DNA of 64,000 nucleotides, taken from NCBI RefSeq assembly GCF_900177545.1, contig NZ_FXBQ01000001.1, positions 1 to 64,000 of the forward strand, in the 5' to 3' direction. A program made the position numbers and the translations under genes. Of this stretch, positions 27,270 to 36,239 are shown piece after piece. Under the pieces are notes generated by a model that ran no database searches, was not told the origin of the DNA, and saw nothing but the letters and a program-made list of their open reading frames with translations. Source of the DNA: Maritimibacter sp. HL-12. Its GTDB lineage: Bacteria > Pseudomonadota > Alphaproteobacteria > Rhodobacterales > Rhodobacteraceae. Position 1 is the stretch's first letter. The number at the start of each line of letters is the position of its first letter.

Positions 27270-28073
27270 TCATTCCCCCGTGAACAGCGGTTTGCGCTTT
27301 TCGCGGAAGGCCATTACGCCTTCGCGATGGTCGTTCGAGGCCCGGGCCACATCCGCCGCGTAGCTTTCGATCTCGAGGACCGTTTCGAGCGACGGGGCGC
27401 AGGTTGCCGCGAACATCTTTTTCGCAAGCCCGAGCACGAAGGTCGGCGCGGCGGCCAGTTCAGCGGCGAGCGCGCGCGCCTCGTCCATCAGTTGCGCTTC
27501 CGGCAGCACCCGGTTGATGACGCCCCAGTCCAGCGCCTCCTGCGCGCCCAGTCGGCGGCCTGTCATCACAAGGTCTTTCGCCCGTGCGACCCCGAGGCGC
27601 TGCCCCATGAAGAAGACGGAGCCGCCATCGGGCACCAGCCCGACATTGGTGAACGCCTGCTGGAAATAGGCATTCTCGGCGGCCAGGATCAGATCGCTCG
27701 CCATCGCCAGCGAGAAACCGATCCCCGCCGCGGGGCCGTGGACGGCCGCCACCACCGGCTTCTCGATGCGATAGATCGCCTGCACCGTGGCGTGCCGACG
27801 CTGCAGCCGCGCCCGCGCCGCCGGCCCGGTGGTCTTCAGCATCGCCCCGATGTCCGAGCCCGAACAGAAGCCGCGCCCGGCACCGCACAGGATCACCGCG
27901 CGCACCGCGGGGTCTTCATGCAACTGCTGGAACACCTCGGTCAGGGCCCGATAGGTCGCCTCGTCCAGCGCGTTGAGCTTCTCGGGCCGGTTCAGCCGCA
28001 CCTCGGCAACCCCCGGCGACGGCGAGTCGAGCAGAAGGCCCGCCTTTTCGATAACCGTATCCTGTCCCATCAT
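27270..28073 (-). CDS. Enoyl-CoA hydratase/isomerase family protein, PaaG-like
   Basis: A 267-residue crotonase-fold enzyme with the oxyanion segments GRGFCSGSDIG and HGPAAGIGFSLA. The usual hydratase Glu in the second segment is Ser, and the later active-site block reads NVGLVPDGGSVFFMGQRLG with Asp. That pattern resembles PaaG-type isomerases (NKIGLIPD-like), which isomerise rather than hydrate. It overlaps the acyl-CoA dehydrogenase stop by 4 bases (ATGA). Assigning hydratase activity by default would be risky. Confidence 0.85.
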   Translation of the reverse strand: MMGQDTVIEKAGLLLDSPSPGVAEVRLNRPEKLNALDEATYRALTEVFQQLHEDPAVRAVILCGAGRGFCSGSDIGAMLKTTGPAARARLQRRHATVQAIYRIEKPVVAAVHGPAAGIGFSLAMASDLILAAENAYFQQAFTNVGLVPDGGSVFFMGQRLGVARAKDLVMTGRRLGAQEALDWGVINRVLPEAQLMDEARALAAELAAAPTFVLGLAKKMFAATCAPSLETVLEIESYAADVARASNDHREGVMAFREKRKPLFTGE

Positions 28074-29260
28074 GCGCCTCCGGTTGCAGGGGATTTGGCC
28101 CCGCCGGTTTCCTGCGGGCGCGGCGGGCGCTGGCTGAAGCGGCGATCGAACACCATTTCACCCAATCGGTTCTTCAACATCTCGATCGACCCGCCCGCGA
28201 TCATCCAGCCACGCGACCGGCGGAAGCAGTACTCGACAAGCGTCTCGTGCGAATATCCCATGCCGCCCATGACCTGCACCGCCTCGTTCGCGCAATCGAA
28301 CCCCACCCGGTTGCACATCAGCTTGGCCACCGAGGTATCCTCGGGCGAGGGCAGGCCACGGTCGGCCTTGCTGGCGGCGCGATACAGAAGCAGCTGTGCC
28401 GCCTCGAGCGCGACGATCATTTCGGCGAATTTCCATTGCAGCCCCTGGAATTCGCACAACGGCCGGCCGAACTGAACCCGGTCGAGCGCATATTGCCGGG
28501 CCGCGTTGAAACAATAGCGCCCGTAGGCGAGCGACCGCGCCGCATTGCCGACACGTTCGGCGTTGAAGCCCGAGATCTGTTTCTTGAACCCGCCGGCGGG
28601 CAAGAGCACGTCCTCGGGCGGGACGAAGACATCGTCGAAGAACATCGGCGCCCAGGCCGCGCCCGACATGAACTTCGAGGTCTTGCCGAAGCTGAATCCA
28701 GGCGTATCGCGGCGCAGCATCACCGACCCGATCCCGCCGACACCGGGGCCGAAACGGACGTAGACAAGGTAGATATCGGCGAAGGGGTTCGGAAACACTT
28801 TCGAGCCGTTGATGCGAAAGCCGTTGCCATCGGGCGTGGCCGTCGTTTTCAGATCGGTGGTGGCGCTGCCGGCGTCGGGCTCTGTCATACCGACGGCGAT
28901 CACCTCGCGGCCCTCGAGGATCGGCTTGAGAAACCGCTCCTTCTGGTCTGGCGTGGCATATTGGGCCAGCGTGCGGATCGCCCCGAAATTCCCTTCCTGG
29001 ATGATATCGGCGCTGCGCGGGCAGACGGCGGCGATCTGTTCGATCGCCAGCACCGCATCCATCAACGTGCCGCCCTGCCCGCCGTCGGCCTCGGGAATGG
29101 TGATGCCCAGTAATCCGTTGTCATAGAACAACTTCTTGAGTTCCTTGGGGAACTCCTCCTTGTGGGCACGTTCCAGCGCGCCGTCCTTCAGGTGCCGCAA
29201 CGCGAAGTTGCGCACCATATCGGAAAAGATGCGTTGTTCGTCTGTCAGTTCGAAATCCAT
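28070..29260 (-). CDS. Acyl-CoA dehydrogenase
   Basis: A 396-residue flavoprotein that introduces a 2,3 double bond in an acyl-CoA. Family signatures: VGMTEPDAGSATTDLKT, the FAD region RVQFGRPLCEFQGLQWK and AVQVMGGMGYSHE. The C-terminal segment has GGSIEMLKNRL, close to the usual G-T-x-E-I block. ATG 29260 was chosen because upstream frame has no homology. A 19-residue tail rich in Arg/Pro/Gly follows the domain. Confidence 0.9.
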   Translation of the reverse strand: MDFELTDEQRIFSDMVRNFALRHLKDGALERAHKEEFPKELKKLFYDNGLLGITIPEADGGQGGTLMDAVLAIEQIAAVCPRSADIIQEGNFGAIRTLAQYATPDQKERFLKPILEGREVIAVGMTEPDAGSATTDLKTTATPDGNGFRINGSKVFPNPFADIYLVYVRFGPGVGGIGSVMLRRDTPGFSFGKTSKFMSGAAWAPMFFDDVFVPPEDVLLPAGGFKKQISGFNAERVGNAARSLAYGRYCFNAARQYALDRVQFGRPLCEFQGLQWKFAEMIVALEAAQLLLYRAASKADRGLPSPEDTSVAKLMCNRVGFDCANEAVQVMGGMGYSHETLVEYCFRRSRGWMIAGGSIEMLKNRLGEMVFDRRFSQRPPRPQETGGAKSPATGGA

Positions 29261-29301
29261 GTCGGGTCCATCTGTTCGGTTGGGGCGCAGGCAGGCCGCG
29301 C

Positions 29302-30426
29302 TCAGGTGAAGGCGTATTCGGTATAGGTGCCCACGCAGGCGGGCCCCGGGGCGGTGCACATCCGCCGTGCCGTCAGGTCGATCACCGACGACACCAGCGT
29401 GTAGCCATTGCTTTCGGCGGCCGGGTCCGGGTGACGGCAGACCGAAACCGGGAAACCGTGATGATCGGCCAGCGCGGCGCGCACGTCGGCGATGGTGATC
29501 GCACCGCGCCGCGCCGACAGCGCATCGCGCAGCCGGCAATCCCGAAACAGCGTGTCCGGGTGGCTGGCGCGGCCGCGATCCTCAAGGGTGGCGCAGGCAT
29601 CGGCGTTCAGGAAATGGTTGGAGTGAACCACGATCCCGTCCCGAGGATGCACCAGGAAGGTCTCGCCGGGCACCGCCTCGACATCGACCGCGCCCTGGCC
29701 GTCGGCGGCGATGATGTGGTTGCCGGAATGGGACCGCGGCGTATCGCGCAGGGCCTGCACGGCCGCATCGAAGGTGGTGCAGCGCAGCGCCCGGCGGCGC
29801 GCGATGTGCGAGGTGGTTGCCCGGTCGGCAGGTTTCTCGCGGTTCGTGCGCAGCGCATTGCCGACCACGCCCACGCCCGCATCGTTCATCCCGTGGCGGA
29901 ACAATATCCCGGCCTCGGTGATGAACAGCAGCGCCGGTTCACCCGGGATATGCTGTTCGATCACCACCGTGTTGGCCTGACAATCGCCGTGCTGGTCCCA
30001 GTTCTGCGCCATCAGGGTGTGGCCGTCGGCGGTGGCTTCGCCCAGCATGGCGGCGGTGGTGCATTCGTGATCCTCGTCGGTCCCTTCCTCGACCATACGG
30101 GTCAGTCCGGTGCGGATGTTGATCAGGTAGATCTCCTCGGCCGGCACCTCGGCACCTTCGGCGATGCCGTCCATCTCGGCAACCAGTGCCGGGTCGAGGC
30201 TGCGCAGGTAGTCGATGTTGCGCCCGGCAAAGGCAAGCGCCTTGTCCCAGGGCAGCCCGATGGCATCGAACTTGCGCCGGTAGACACCGACGCTCGCGAG
30301 CACCCGGTCGCCGAAAGCCCGGCCATGCGCGCGCCCGACATCCGCGGGGGCACCTTCAGTGCGAAGGAACGGAAAGGCGGCCGGGGGGATGACGTCATGG
30401 ACAGCGTTCATGCTCTCGATCCTCAT
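29302..30426 (-). CDS. C45-family autoproteolytic acyltransferase/hydrolase
   Basis: A 374-residue Ntn-hydrolase-type protein of peptidase family C45 (isopenicillin-N acyltransferase-like). The likely nucleophile is the Cys in DHECTTAAM, followed by the family blocks GHTLMAQNWDQH and GMNDAGVGVVGNALR. Members cleave themselves before this Cys and then hydrolyse or transfer acyl groups on amides. No signal peptide is seen, so a cytoplasmic role is likely. Placement right after the permease gene (2 bases) suggests it acts on the imported compound. Confidence 0.85.
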   Translation of the reverse strand: MRIESMNAVHDVIPPAAFPFLRTEGAPADVGRAHGRAFGDRVLASVGVYRRKFDAIGLPWDKALAFAGRNIDYLRSLDPALVAEMDGIAEGAEVPAEEIYLINIRTGLTRMVEEGTDEDHECTTAAMLGEATADGHTLMAQNWDQHGDCQANTVVIEQHIPGEPALLFITEAGILFRHGMNDAGVGVVGNALRTNREKPADRATTSHIARRRALRCTTFDAAVQALRDTPRSHSGNHIIAADGQGAVDVEAVPGETFLVHPRDGIVVHSNHFLNADACATLEDRGRASHPDTLFRDCRLRDALSARRGAITIADVRAALADHHGFPVSVCRHPDPAAESNGYTLVSSVIDLTARRMCTAPGPACVGTYTEYAFT

Positions 30427-30428
30427 GG

Positions 30429-31340
30429 TCAGACGTTGGGCTCGGCCGCGGCGTCGCGGGCCGCGCGGGCCTCTCCCGCAGCCTGGTTTCGCGCCGCCCG
30501 GAACGGCGAGCGCGGGTCATAGATGTCGCGGATCCAGTCGCCGATCAGGTTCGACGACATCACGACAAGGAAGATCGCCACGCCGGGAAAGGCCGCCAGC
30601 CACCACGAGGTGGCGACATAGTTCCGCCCCGATGACAGCATGCCGCCCCAGGTCGCGGTTTCGGCCCCCATCCCGAGACCGAGGAACGACAGCGACGCCA
30701 GCGCGAGGATGTTGTAGCCAAGGTCGATGGCGGAGAGCACGAGGATCGTCGGCATGATGTTCGGCAACAGGTGCTTGAACATGATGCCGAAGGGCGACAC
30801 GCCCAGCGCGCGCGCCGACAGCGTGTATTCGCGTTCGCGCAATTGCAGCACCTCTCCGCGCACCGGCCGGGCGAAGCCGGGCCAGCTGCTCAGCACCAGC
30901 GCAAGCACGATCTTGTCCGGCCCCTGCCCCAGCACCGCCACCAGTGCGATCGCCAGCACCAGGAACGGAAACGCCAGCCAGATATCGACGATCCGCATGA
31001 TGATCGTGTCGAGCCAGCCGCCGAAATAGGCCGAAACCAGCCCGATCGCGACCCCGACCATCGCCGTCAGGACCATCACGATCACCCCGATGCTGAGCGA
31101 GATGCGGGCGCCATAGATCATGCGCGACAACACGTCCCGGCCGAGTTGATCGGTCCCCAGCAGGTATCCCTCGGTGCCCGGCGGACGCAGCCGCAACATC
31201 AGCGACTGGGCATTGGGCGGGTGTGGCGAAATCAGCGGTGCCAGGATCGCCACCAGGGCGAAGCCGACCATCACCGCGATCGCCAGCGCCACGATCGGGT
31301 TGGGCAGTTGGCGCCCCCTCAAATCCAGCAAACCTTTCAT
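30429..31340 (-). CDS. Peptide/opine-type ABC transporter permease (DppC-like)
   Basis: A 303-residue inner-membrane permease with about six TM helices and the OppC-type N-terminal segment. The EAA-like loop is ARALGVSPFGIMFKHLLPNIMP, which contacts the ATPases. It overlaps the upstream permease stop by 4 bases. The C-terminal tail is charged (RAARNQAAGEARAARDAAAE). Together with genes at 31337, 32501, 33475 and 35070 it forms a complete importer. Confidence 0.93.
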   Translation of the reverse strand: MKGLLDLRGRQLPNPIVALAIAVMVGFALVAILAPLISPHPPNAQSLMLRLRPPGTEGYLLGTDQLGRDVLSRMIYGARISLSIGVIVMVLTAMVGVAIGLVSAYFGGWLDTIIMRIVDIWLAFPFLVLAIALVAVLGQGPDKIVLALVLSSWPGFARPVRGEVLQLREREYTLSARALGVSPFGIMFKHLLPNIMPTILVLSAIDLGYNILALASLSFLGLGMGAETATWGGMLSSGRNYVATSWWLAAFPGVAIFLVVMSSNLIGDWIRDIYDPRSPFRAARNQAAGEARAARDAAAEPNV

Positions 31341-32371
31341 GCCCCGCTCCCCGTGCCACCAGACAATTTCACCCGCGGGTCGAGCATTCCGTGCAGGATG
31401 TCGGCCAACAGGTTCGCGGCGATCACCATTGCCGTCAGCAGCACCACGACGCCCTGAACCACCGGGAAATCACGCGCGTTGATCCCCTGGATGAGCAGGA
31501 AACCCATGCCCGGATAGGCGAACACCGTCTCGATCACGATCGTGCCGCTCAGGAGCGCCCCGATCCGCAGCCCGATGATGACGGCGGTCGTGGGCAAGGC
31601 GTTGTGCAGCATGTGGCGCACCACCGTCGGCTCGGAAATGCCGCGGGCGCGCAAGGCGTCGATGAAATCCTGATGCTTGACCTCCAGCAGGCTCGAGCGC
31701 AGCACCCGCACGAACTGGCCCGAAATCCCGGTGCCGAGGGTGATCGCCGGCAGGACCATGTGCCGCAGCACCGACCAGGCCGCCTCCCAGTTGCCGGTCA
31801 GCACCGCGTCGGTGATCGGGGCTCCGGTGATCCTGTCGATTCTCAGATGGGCATCCATCACGCCGCTGACCGGGAAGATCGGCGCCCAGACGGCGAAGAA
31901 CATGATCAGCATGATGCCCTGCCAGAAACTTGGAAGCGACACCCCGATCAGCGCGAAGGCGGTTCCGCCACGATCCCAGATCGTGTTCTGTTTCAGCGCC
32001 GAGAGGATCGCGATCGGGACCGAGATCGCCAGCGCGATAAGCAGCGCGAAAACCGACAGCTCGATCGTCAGCGGCAGCGCGCGGCCGACCATTTCGATCA
32101 CCGGTTCGCCGCCGCGCACGAAGGAGGTGCCGAACTCGCCACGCGAAATCTCGCCAAGGAACTTGGCGTACTGGACGTAGAGCGGCTGATCGAGGCCAAG
32201 CTGCTCTTCGTACAGCCGGCGCGACTCGCCGAGGTCCATGTCGTCGCCTTCACCGAAGATCAGCCCGACAGGGTCGCCCGGCATCACCCGCAGCACGAAG
32301 AAGATGATCACGGTGACGCCAAACAGCACGATCAGGGTCTGACCGAAGCGGTGCAGGACAAAGTTTATCAC
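31337..32371 (-). CDS. Peptide/opine-type ABC transporter permease (DppB-like)
   Basis: A 344-residue permease of the DppB/OppB class. It opens with RFGQTLIVLFGVTVIIFFVLRVMPGDP, and the ATPase-contact loop reads ALRARGISEPTVVRHMLHNALP. Six TM helices are visible. It follows the OppF-like ATPase gene by 129 bases, a gap in which no gene or clear terminator was seen. Confidence 0.93.
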   Translation of the reverse strand: MINFVLHRFGQTLIVLFGVTVIIFFVLRVMPGDPVGLIFGEGDDMDLGESRRLYEEQLGLDQPLYVQYAKFLGEISRGEFGTSFVRGGEPVIEMVGRALPLTIELSVFALLIALAISVPIAILSALKQNTIWDRGGTAFALIGVSLPSFWQGIMLIMFFAVWAPIFPVSGVMDAHLRIDRITGAPITDAVLTGNWEAAWSVLRHMVLPAITLGTGISGQFVRVLRSSLLEVKHQDFIDALRARGISEPTVVRHMLHNALPTTAVIIGLRIGALLSGTIVIETVFAYPGMGFLLIQGINARDFPVVQGVVVLLTAMVIAANLLADILHGMLDPRVKLSGGTGSGA

Positions 32372-32500
32372 GGAGCAGTGCCTTTCGTTTCTATCTCGGC
32401 CGCATCGACAGGCAGCCCGGCGTCTCGTCTGAAGGGGTGGGTCAGGTTCCGGCCATCACCCTGTGCGGGGTCATCGCCGGATCCATGCGCATTCTTCGTT

Positions 32501-33346
32501 TCATGCTGTCATGGCCTTTCGCCGATGCGGGTCGGGCACCGGGTGGGCCTCGACCAGCGATCGGGTATAGGGGTCTTTCGGGTTTTCGTGGATGTCTCTG
32601 GGCAACCCGGCCTCGACGATCCGCCCGAGCCGCATCACCGCGACATGCGAACAGAACCGTTCGACGACGGCCAGATCATGCGCGATCAACAGATAAGTCA
32701 GGCCGAAGGCGGCCTGTAGTTCCTGCAGCAGCACCAGGATCTGCGCCTGGACGCTCACATCGAGGGCCGAGACCGGCTCGTCGAGAACCAGGACACTCGG
32801 CTCCACCGCCAAAGCCCGGGCGATCGCGATCCTTTGCCGTTGGCCGCCGGAGAATTCGTGCGGAAAACGATCGAGGCTGTCGACATCCAGCCCGCAGCGC
32901 CCGGCCAGCGCGACAACCCGGTTGCGTATTTCCGATCTCGGGCACAGCCGGTGCACGAGAACCCCCTCACCGATCAGGTCGCCCACCTTCCAGCGCGGGT
33001 TGAGCGAGGATGTCGGATCCTGAAACACGATCTGCACCAGCCGTGCAAACCGTTTGCCCGCCGCGCCACCGGTCACGATATCCTGTCCGTCGATCAGGAT
33101 TTCGCCGCTGTCGGGACGGATCAACCGGGTGATCATCCGGGCCACGGTGGACTTGCCCGACCCGGATTCTCCCACCAACCCCATGGTGCTGCCCGGCTCG
33201 ATCCTGAACGTCACGTCATCCACCGCCTTGACCAGCGCCGCGCGGGTGAAGGTTTCCGACCCCACCCGGAAGCTCTTGCAGAGATTGCGTACCTCCAGCA
33301 GGGCGCCGGCGCGCTCTCGGCCGGCGTATGGCTGTGCCGCGATCAT
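32501..33346 (-). CDS. ABC transporter ATP-binding protein (OppF/DppF-like)
   Basis: A 281-residue ATPase with Walker A GESGSGKST, signature FSGGQRQRIAIARAL and Walker B VLVLDEPVSALD. It is shorter than typical OppF proteins because the C-terminal oligopeptide-transporter extension is reduced to PRDIHENPKDPYTRSLVEAHP. The ATG at 33346 was chosen from alignment of the N-terminal strand LLEVRNLCKSF. It pairs with the OppD-like ATPase at 35070. Confidence 0.92.
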   Translation of the reverse strand: MIAAQPYAGRERAGALLEVRNLCKSFRVGSETFTRAALVKAVDDVTFRIEPGSTMGLVGESGSGKSTVARMITRLIRPDSGEILIDGQDIVTGGAAGKRFARLVQIVFQDPTSSLNPRWKVGDLIGEGVLVHRLCPRSEIRNRVVALAGRCGLDVDSLDRFPHEFSGGQRQRIAIARALAVEPSVLVLDEPVSALDVSVQAQILVLLQELQAAFGLTYLLIAHDLAVVERFCSHVAVMRLGRIVEAGLPRDIHENPKDPYTRSLVEAHPVPDPHRRKAMTA

Positions 33347-33474
33347 GCCCCGGCACCCCGCAGGTGCCGGCGCGAAGGTGCCAGGCTCATGGATTTCACG
33401 CCCTTGTGCGTCACGTCGCGCTCCTTGTGTTCTGCACCACCGCGCCGCCCCCGGCGGCGCGGTGGCAGGTTTGC

Positions 33475-35016
33475 TCAGTTTTCGACCGACACCTTGTACA
33501 GGTCGAAATACTGACCCGCCGAAGACCCGGTGAAACCTTCCACATGCGGCTGCATCGCCCAGACGTCGGCCGGGCTGAACAGCGGCACCCACGGCATGTG
33601 CACCTCGGTCAGGTCGCGGATGACATCTTCGAGCAGCGCAGCACTTTCCGCCTCGTCGGTAGTCTGCATCGCGTTCAGCACCTTGGCGTCGAGGTCGGGA
33701 TCGCAGAAGCCGGTGCGGATCCTGTCGTTCTCGAGCCGCGAGCATTCGAAGTGGTTGTTGTAATAGGCCCCGGTGAACTGGCCGGAACCATATCCGCCGC
33801 CCGCGAACAACAGGTCGAAATCGCCGGCCTCGTTGGTGGCGTTGAAGGTGGCGCGATCGACGACCGTGGCGGTGACCGACATGCCGTATGTGCGCAACTG
33901 CTCGGCCACCACTTCCGCGGCAAGCTCCCACTCCGGCTCGACCAGCATCTCGATCGGCTCGGTGATCTGCGACAACACCGGGCGGGCGACGTCCGGGTCA
34001 TACGAGAATGGCTTGTAGCCGTCGATATGGCCCGCCTGCCCGCTGCCGGCGACCTGCCAGTTGGCCACGCCAAGCCCGTCATAGATGTATTCGACGATGG
34101 CATCGCGATCGATGGCGTGGTTCATGGCGCGCCGGACCTCGGGATCGTGGAAGGGCGAGCCTTCGCGCACGTTCATCATCAACATGCGCATGTAGGTGCC
34201 CGGAACGACCTCGAGCTTGATGTCGCCGCCACGCAGCTGGTCGACGAAATCGGGCGTGACCGGGTGGATCATGTCGACCGATCCGGCCAGCAGTTCGGCC
34301 ACCCGGGTGGATTCCTCGGGGATGCTGCGCCAGACGATCCGCTCGACCTTGGGCGTGCCCTGCCAGTAATCCTCGAACGCTTCCATCACCACACGCTGGT
34401 CCGGAACCCATTCGACGAACTTGAACGGACCCACGCCGATCGGCGGATGGGTGCGCGCTTCGTCCATGGACAGGTCCTCATAGGTGGCCTTGTGAAGGAT
34501 TTCCTGCCCGGTGAAATGCATCCCCACCACGGCCGTCGACGGCGGGCCGAAGGGCACCTTCGTCGTCCAGCGCAGCGTGTAGCGGTCGACCACTTCGACG
34601 TTCTCGACATTGGCCATGTTGCCCATGCGTGCCCGCGGCGATTCCGTCGCCGGATCCCAGAGCCGCTGGAACGTGAAGGCCACGTCATCGGCGGTCAGCT
34701 CGTCGCCGTTGTGAAACAGAACGCCCTCGTGGATCTTCACCTCATAGGTGGTGTCATCCAGCTGGGTCACCGATTCCGCCAGCAGCGGCACGGGTTGCAG
34801 CCCCGGCGGCTCCTGGTAGAACAGCTTGTCACGCATCGCATGCGAGATGATCTGCGTGTACCTCTGGCGGTGCATCTGCGGGTCCATTGTGCCCGGATCC
34901 CATGCCCAGCCGATGGTCAGCGTGCCCGAGGGCTCGGCATTGGCCGATCCCGCCAGCAGCGACATCGCCGCGGCAGCCCCGACAAGGCCTGCTTGTACGG
35001 TTGCAATGGTTTTCAT
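33475..35016 (-). CDS. Periplasmic substrate-binding protein of the ABC importer
   Basis: A 513-residue family 5 solute-binding protein (peptides, opines, glycosides). It has a signal peptide cleaved near GSANA-EPS and family signatures such as DPQMHRQRYTQIISHAMRDKLF, and WDPATESPRAR. A strong Shine-Dalgarno (AAGGGAGG) lies 7 bases before the ATG at 35016. The binding protein sets specificity, but the ligand cannot be predicted from sequence alone. Confidence 0.93.
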   Translation of the reverse strand: MKTIATVQAGLVGAAAAMSLLAGSANAEPSGTLTIGWAWDPGTMDPQMHRQRYTQIISHAMRDKLFYQEPPGLQPVPLLAESVTQLDDTTYEVKIHEGVLFHNGDELTADDVAFTFQRLWDPATESPRARMGNMANVENVEVVDRYTLRWTTKVPFGPPSTAVVGMHFTGQEILHKATYEDLSMDEARTHPPIGVGPFKFVEWVPDQRVVMEAFEDYWQGTPKVERIVWRSIPEESTRVAELLAGSVDMIHPVTPDFVDQLRGGDIKLEVVPGTYMRMLMMNVREGSPFHDPEVRRAMNHAIDRDAIVEYIYDGLGVANWQVAGSGQAGHIDGYKPFSYDPDVARPVLSQITEPIEMLVEPEWELAAEVVAEQLRTYGMSVTATVVDRATFNATNEAGDFDLLFAGGGYGSGQFTGAYYNNHFECSRLENDRIRTGFCDPDLDAKVLNAMQTTDEAESAALLEDVIRDLTEVHMPWVPLFSPADVWAMQPHVEGFTGSSAGQYFDLYKVSVEN

Positions 35017-35069
35017 TATCGTTCCTCCCTTAGGTTCGTTGTGAACCACCCTCGGCCCCGCATCACGGC

Positions 35070-36104
35070 TCAAGCCGTGTCCTCCAGCGGGTGCAGACAG
35101 CGGTAGGTGGTGCCGCCCTCTTTGAACGGCGCCGGAACGCCCGCGCGGCAGTCGTCGGCAACGCGGGCGCATCGGTCGGCAAACGGGCAGGCGCGCAAGT
35201 CCCCGAACACCTGGATCGCCGATCCGGGGATCGGCTCGAACACGCCCTGATCTCCCAGGCGCGGCATCGAATTGAGGAGCGCGCCGCTGTAGGGATGGCG
35301 GGGGTTGTCGAACAGCGAAAAGACATCGGCCTCCTCCGCGACGATCCCGCCATAGAGCACCGCGACCCGGTCGGAGGTCTGCGCGACCACGCCCAGATCA
35401 TGGGTAATCAGGATCACCCCGGCGCCGCGCGCCGCGCAGACCCCCAGCAACAGGTCGAGAACCTTTCGCTGGACTGTCACGTCGAGGGCCGATGTCACCT
35501 CGTCGGCGATGATCAGTTCGGGGTTCGCGATCAGCGCCGCGGCGATCACCGCGCGCTGGCGCATCCCGCCCGACAATTGGTGCGGATAGGCCTTCAGGGT
35601 GCGCACGGGATCGTTGATCTTCAGTTCCGCCAGCAGGTCGGCGGCCCTCTCCAGCCCGTCGCGCCTGCTCACATGGCCGTGCACGTTCAGCACCTCGACC
35701 AGTTGCGCGCCGATGGTCCGCACAGGGTCGAGCGCGGTCAGCGCATCCTGGAAGACATATCCGATCTGCGCGCCCCGGGCCTGGCGCAGCCGCGCCTTGG
35801 ACGCGCCCACCAGTTCCTCGCCCTTGTAGCGCACGCTGCCCGCGATCTTCGCGGTGGGCGGCAACAGCCCGATGATGGCACGCGCCGTCGCCGACTTGCC
35901 GGCACCGGACTCGCCCACCACGCCGAAGACTTCGCCCTTGGCCACCGAAAAACTGACCGAGGACACCGCTGTGACCGCACCGAAACGCACCGACAGGTCG
36001 CTTACCTCGATCAGCGGCGCGCCGGCATGCTGCGGGGTCAGGCCGGGACGTTGCGTCTCGGTCCCGGCAGGATCCGAGCGCTGGGTGCCGTCAAGCGCAA
36101 GCAT
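35070..36104 (-). CDS. ABC transporter ATP-binding protein (OppD/DppD-like)
   Basis: A 344-residue ATPase with Walker A GESGAGKSATARA, signature LSGGMRQRAVIAAAL and Walker B ELIIADEVTSALD. The C-terminus keeps the four-Cys oligopeptide-transporter Fe-S-type region (RACPFADRCARVADDCRAGVPA with a later Cys). ATG 36104 was preferred over an upstream TTG (36125) because AAGGGA lies at good Shine-Dalgarno distance. It is the first transporter gene, and operator candidate 2 lies 141 bases upstream. Confidence 0.92.
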   Translation of the reverse strand: MLALDGTQRSDPAGTETQRPGLTPQHAGAPLIEVSDLSVRFGAVTAVSSVSFSVAKGEVFGVVGESGAGKSATARAIIGLLPPTAKIAGSVRYKGEELVGASKARLRQARGAQIGYVFQDALTALDPVRTIGAQLVEVLNVHGHVSRRDGLERAADLLAELKINDPVRTLKAYPHQLSGGMRQRAVIAAALIANPELIIADEVTSALDVTVQRKVLDLLLGVCAARGAGVILITHDLGVVAQTSDRVAVLYGGIVAEEADVFSLFDNPRHPYSGALLNSMPRLGDQGVFEPIPGSAIQVFGDLRACPFADRCARVADDCRAGVPAPFKEGGTTYRCLHPLEDTA

Positions 36105-36239
36105 GGCGTTCCCTTGCAATGACAAAGTTCCATTTATTGCAATTCAATTTCCTGGCTCCCCCACCATTCGGGCTTTTTATGGCCCCAAAATCGCAAATTT
36201 CCCGAGTCCGTCCCATTGGTGCGCATTCATCCCCTCGTG

